Source: Saccoglossus kowalevskii (taxonomy: Eukaryota; Hemichordata; Enteropneusta; Harrimaniidae). From it: a stretch of 23,945 nucleotides of DNA. A program made the position numbers and the translations under genes. The stretch is taken from positions 364,270-388,214 of the forward strand of contig NW_003131862.1 of the NCBI RefSeq assembly GCF_000003605.2. The letters are read 5' to 3'. The notes under the pieces were generated by a model that made no database searches, was not told the origin of the DNA, and was given only the letters and a program-made list of their open reading frames with translations. This document shows, one piece after another, positions 19,768-23,945 of the stretch (position 1 is its first letter; each line of letters begins with the position of its first letter).

Positions 19768-22700
19768 TTAAGATTGTACTTCTGAAACCATCATCTGTAA
19801 TACCAGTTTGTCAAATGAACTGAAATACATAAACAGTGACATTATTAGCTGCTAAATATGGCATTCTCCAGTCAGGAGTAATGAAACATAAAACACTGCA
19901 GTTGTGGAGATAAAAATATTTGAACAATGCAAACTATCATATCTTATAAGTGTTAGTTTCTAAATTTATATCCACATTCACTCAGACATTCCACTGATTG
20001 AGCAGGTATATCTAAAGCAGTTATCGTGACCTTGGTATTTTGATTTGTACAAAGATCACTCAAAATATGCTGCGAAATATCATTTACAGATATCTAATCA
20101 ACTTTCATTTACCCAAATTTAGATCCTACTTCATCATAAATCCCCTTCATAAGTCTGGTGCCCATAGTTCACAAATTAAAACTAATAATACACGTGTTAG
20201 TATGTCCATGGTGTAATCCAGGTTTATGTGTGCTTCTTGTAAGCTAATATAGTACCGGGTATATAAAGTTGAATAATTATTTGAGTTACACAACTGAACT
20301 TACCGGGATTTGATTGTTTCACCTGGAGTATAGAAAGGATTGCACAGCATATCTGTATAGGCATTATGAAGTTTACGGAACATCTACAGTAAAAATTAAA
20401 CATTGAAATTGGTGTGAAGATTTAATGGAGATCAACAACATTACTGGATTTTGTTTTTAAGAAAATACCTAATGAACTATAGTAGATATATGAAACACCA
20501 ACTCCTATATGTTTGTATAATGAATTGAATGAATGAAATTTTTTTTTTTTTTTTAAAACAACATTAAATGTAGAAATTGTACAAGAAGTAAATATATATA
20601 AATAAATAATGAATGCTACTTTTTTTTGGTGAGGATTACAGATATAGTTCATCAGAACTAATCAGGTCCATAACCCCTGTATATACAATTTCATAGTTTA
20701 ATCCAATAAATCTTCAAATAAAAAAAATAGTATGCTATGCTTCAAATTGTTGGCTTGTGGCAAAAAGCGGAAGAATTACTGCCTTAATTATGTCATTAAA
20801 AGCACATGCAATTATGTAAATTAATTTGACTGACTGACTGACTATGTGTTACTTGCATGTCTCAGCATAAAGTAATATGCATATTCATGTTTTGGGGCCA
20901 TGGCATTTTACCAGTATGACATTTTTTTGACATAAAAACAGGGTTTTACACGACGCAATATATTGCGTCATTGACGCATAATTATGACCGTATGACCCAC
21001 ATAAAAATCAGCAGTGCGTCCTGCGGGACGCAGGAATTTTGTCGACAAGTCGTGAGTAATCCATCCCTCCATTTGATCTGCAGTAATTGCTAAATGGGCT
21101 ATTGTAACACTTGAACCTCCCTCGATTTAAAATGGAACAGTTCTCAACATTTAAACATGGCGACAGTGCCAAGGCAGACCGATCTCCATTGTTTCTTTGG
21201 CGGCAGGCCGTTCAGCCCGTCTACTAGTTCTCTCGTTAAAGCTTCACCAGCTACGTTCAGTGAAAAGCCCCACATTTTACTAAAGAAAGGTCGTTCTTTC
21301 AACGATGGGTAGCTAAATCGTTTTAAATGGCTCTGAAACGTTATGGAATGTGAAGTTTGTGTGAGAGCGAAAGCCAAAAACCACTTCACTGACGGGTGTT
21401 CAAATTTTCGAAACTCAACTCTCATCCGGCATCAAGACACTAGAAGTCACATAGATTGTGTCCATGTGTTGTCCATGAAGTGAGACTTTACGGCCGCTCG
21501 TCTGGTAGCAAACAAGAGGAAATATCAAGGTAGAAGTGACAATCTGCGAACTGTTTATGTTATGGCTAAAAGCGATCTCCCTTGCGATGTTTTTACCGAT
21601 TTCATGCATGTTCTGAATTTGTTGTATGAATAAAGACCTGGATAAAACTTAGTAAATTAGATGTTTTTTCATACTGGTACTCCAACATTGAACTCAAATC
21701 ATTTCATTAACTCTCCATTGTATTGTTTTCCCTATTTAACATATCAATTTCTTGATTTGTGTATGACCCTCAAATTTGCAATTATGACCCCCGAATTTTC
21801 AGACAAGGGGTCCCAATAAATCCCATATCTAAAAAATTATGTAAAACCCTGTATATCACCTTACACATACTGGCAAGAAAGAACTATAAATGGTTATACC
21901 AATTTGAATGAAATATGTCCATGTACGACCGAGATCAGAGCTTGATTTTGATGAATTTGTAGCACAAAAATGGCCATCTTGAATTGGATCATGAAACAAT
22001 GCCTATGCACCTGTATAACATGATGTGCAATGTGTGTGAAGTTTAAATGGACAGACGTGCTGATGCACAGAGGTAAAATTATAATGTCCGAACATTATTA
22101 TGTCTGAACAGGGACTAATAATGTATTCTTTACCATGTCATATAAGGTTCAAAGTTGATTCTACGCTTGAGTTGGCCTGCTTCTAATAGTAAGTAAGTCA
22201 CAATTTTGGCTAAGTCGCATGCAGTTGGATGGCTCTTAAAAATTCTATTGTATTTTGCCGCCAGATTTGTAAAAGAACTAATGTTTCGTTCCATAGTGTA
22301 TTTATGTGTCAATTACTGAGATATAAAGGGTGACAGTGACCTGTTGACTAAAGTGTCAAGTTGCAACTTGCATAGTTCTCAGCTGGTCCCCATTTGATAA
22401 AGCTCTATAAAACTCAGTGAGTTGAATCCATCACTCTGATCCCTTGTTCTCAACTGAGCAGCATGTTTAAGCGAAAGCTATCCAGTCTGTTCGCAAGTCA
22501 AAAAACTTGCAGCGATCGACTGTGTCAAGATTCGTGGGTGGTAAAGAAGGGAGCTGAACAGAAAATGTGCGAAATTATCCAAAAATGATGACATCGATAA
22601 AGCAAATGTACTATAGGGGTATACAAACCCATGTTATGCTTTTTATCCATTTTTAATGGTTTGCTAAGTCACGACTGCTGATAAGTTATGTATTTTGCTT

Positions 22701-23945
22701 GGATCCTGAGACCCGTGACTTAGCGAAAGGGGGTCACTGTAGTACCAGATTCTGCTGTAAATTCGCCCATCCGAAAAATCGCCCTGGGCAATTTCACGAC
22801 TGGTGGGCCCTTGTTTGGGGTTCAAAATTTCAAAAAAAATTGTTGGGGACTTGTATTTTCAGTGAAAAATCCACCTACGCCAACTTTTAACGCCGGCAGT
22901 TGGACCACCCAAAACAAAAAGAAACTATTGCAGAAGCTAATCTAAAATTTGATACATTTTTTTCTTGCTGGATTGAAAAGTAGACCGCCTAAAATGTCAT
23001 TACAATGTCACCAAGCGCATCTTTCTCCAAAAAAATCACATTAACAAACTTTGTGTGCCAAATATTATTATTAATATTGAAAGTATATTCTAAAAGAAGT
23101 TTCAAATAAAAACGAACACAACTGCATTGCTTAGTGGCAAATGATCGCGGTAGCACAATCCGGTCATGCTGCATTTCACAGTTGTTGATTATTACCGAGT
23201 AATGATTATAATAACGTGCAAAAAATAAATTCGTTGAATTGTTATGAAATGCAAACAAATTCAACTTATTTCATCGTAAGCGTATGATTCTGGTCACACT
23301 TTGAACGCTCGATGCTGTAGAAATGACGGTGTTCTTTGACCTGACAGGTCAAATCGCTAATTAACCAATGAAAATAATGGATGATGCCAACGTGTTCAAA
23401 TTACCATAGCTCATTTAAATATGTTAATGTTATTGAACGCAGCACGGAAGAGATTTGCCGATGTTGTTGTACGATTTTTTGGCTTGTTTTTTGATGGGAA
23501 AGCAGCATGATTTGTTTTTAAATAACAAAAAATTAGTTGTTTCCAAAAAATAAACTGAGCATTTGAAGAATAATTTAACATTGTTTACAGTTATAACAGC
23601 TCATTGTCGAAACTAAGCTACCCATTCACGCAATAGACATTATACTCTTGAATAGGCGTCAATGACTCCGGTGAAACTTTTATGCATCATGAAAGATTAA
23701 AATAACACCTTAAAAAAACTGCCGAAAAATCAGCGATTTTTTTGGTCTTATTTTATTTTTTCAAAAACCAAAATTGCCATTTAACGGCCCTGGGCGAATT
23801 TACAGCAGAATTCGGTATTATAACCACTTTAAGATTAAATGAATACTTACACTTCTAATTTCATTGTCTCTCAGTAAAGTATTAGATGTTTCTACTACGA
23901 TAACAAACTTGACCTTTGTATTGGTCACATAGCCATAGCTGGATG
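19768..23945 (-). CDS. TRAPPC2L: Trafficking protein particle complex subunit 2-like, 3' part (last three coding exons; 5' part off the window)
   Basis: Minus-strand exons: 23945-23851 (cut by the window edge), 20383-20304 and 19819-19768 (TAA at 19770-19768). They encode about 74 of the usual roughly 139 residues. The first gives [17 protein letters not shown] and then LLRDNEIRS; the second [18 protein letters not shown], ending in IKS plus a split Arg codon; the last [16 protein letters not shown]. These align without gaps to the C-terminal half of human TRAPPC2L until the final few residues. Splice sites are standard (donors GTAAGT and GTAAGT; acceptors ACTGTAG and ATTTCAG) and phases agree. 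The family adopts a longin-like (sedlin) fold and is a core subunit of TRAPP complexes, which tether vesicles and activate Rab GTPases in ER-Golgi and Golgi traffic. The 3467-bp intron (23850-20384) contains two transposon-like insertions. It is tail to tail with PABPN1. Confidence 0.95.
20825..20843. repeat. TGAC microsatellite
   Basis: Four or so copies of TGAC in tandem in the large TRAPPC2L intron. Confidence 0.8.
20939..21851. mobile_element. hAT-like transposon, internally deleted
   Basis: A perfect 12-bp inverted repeat bounds 913 bp: CAGGGTTTTACA at 20939-20950 and its complement at 21840-21851. CAGGG ends are typical of hAT elements. Just inside the left end is an 18-bp perfect palindrome (GACGCAATATATTGCGTC, about 20952-20969) and a GCGTCC/GGACGC hairpin near 21016-21032. 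The plus strand carries a broken N-terminal transposase fragment (21157-21633), and the rest of the gene is missing, so the element cannot move itself. The 8-bp flanks (CATAAAAA and TATATCAC) do not form a clean duplication. It sits in the TRAPPC2L intron on the opposite strand. Confidence 0.8.
21157..21633 (+). pseudogene. Transposase N-terminal fragment of hAT/ZNF862-like type, three in-frame stops
   Basis: One frame holds from ATG 21157 to TAA 21631-21633 (158 codons) but is broken by TAG at codon 52 (21310), TGA at codon 60 (21334) and TGA at codon 109 (21481). The visible product starts [20 protein letters not shown] and contains a TTF-type zinc finger: Cys65-x2-Cys68, the hallmark [13 protein letters not shown] ending at His92, and His98. 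Further on [17 protein letters not shown] matches the segment that follows this finger in the family. The catalytic domain and the dimerisation region are absent. The lack of frameshifts suggests point decay after insertion. The minus-strand frames at 21144-21425 and 21415-21609 are shadows of it. Confidence 0.8.
21852..22662. other. TRAPPC2L intron sequence, nothing recognised
   Basis: AT-rich intronic DNA between the hAT relic and the next inverted repeats. The minus-strand frame at 22130-22312 has no recognisable product. Confidence 0.45.
22663..22724. repeat. 11-bp inverted repeat
   Basis: GCTAAGTCACG (22663-22673) and its exact complement (22714-22724) are separated by 40 bp, immediately left of the TIR element at 22743. 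Confidence 0.7.
22743..23817. mobile_element. TIR element of about 1.1 kb in the TRAPPC2L intron
   Basis: A 27-bp terminal inverted repeat with 25 matches: the left copy 22743-22769 contains ATTCTGCTGTAAATTCGCCC and the right copy, its complement, is 23791-23817. A GCCCTGGGC-type motif lies near both ends (about 22781 and 23787). The 1075-bp body is AT-rich with no long frame and no transposase motif. The outermost bases are TACC; flanks are TAG on the left and TTA on the right, so neither a TA nor a three-base duplication is certain. The right end lies only 33 bp from a TRAPPC2L exon donor (23851). Confidence 0.75.

Noticed and set aside
21144-21609. Two minus-strand frames of 93 and 64 codons
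   Set aside because: They are antisense shadows of the transposase fragment, whose plus-strand frame carries the recognisable zinc finger.

Overview
This is a eukaryotic window, about two-thirds A+T, from what looks like an invertebrate animal genome. It has short exons in long AT-rich introns, GT-AG splice sites with one GC-AG exception, and several small terminal-inverted-repeat (TIR) elements. The exact lineage cannot be fixed from the sequence; a deuterostome or lophotrochozoan invertebrate is my guess.

Two conserved genes are clear, in tail-to-tail orientation. PABPN1 (nuclear poly(A)-binding protein, plus strand, 13118-17401) is complete: six coding exons give 231 residues. TRAPPC2L (TRAPP vesicle-tethering subunit, minus strand) is cut by the right edge; its last three coding exons are 23945-23851, 20383-20304 and 19819-19768. 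Two weaker plus-strand terminal-exon candidates lie to the left: 757-977 (proline-rich tail with a PPxY motif) and 6563-6690 (41 codons followed by a poly(A) signal).

Layout: 1-756 probable intron; 757-977 possible last exon; 978-3029 AT-rich noncoding DNA; 3030-4910 minisatellite with 33-bp and 23-bp units; 4911-8101 noncoding DNA with a small MITE-like element, the 6563-6690 candidate and a tRNA-SINE-like scar; 8102-9927 a 1.8-kb TIR element built from hairpin-forming repeats in both orientations; 9928-12906 noncoding DNA with hairpins, ending in the probable PABPN1 promoter; 13118-18325 PABPN1 and its 3' UTR, with a 0.7-kb inverted-repeat element in intron 1; 18326-19767 convergent intergenic or UTR DNA; 19768-23945 TRAPPC2L, whose 3.5-kb intron holds a hAT-like deletion derivative with a broken transposase fragment and a second 1.1-kb TIR element.

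The most interesting points are: A-rich tracts in the PABPN1 3' UTR together with a 3'-terminal intron whose retention removes the C-terminal nuclear-localisation tail, the layout known for PABPN1 autoregulation in human cells; a GC-AG intron inside the RRM-coding region; the palindrome-dense element at 8102-9927; and the hAT relic. All calls come from reading the sequence; no database search was run.
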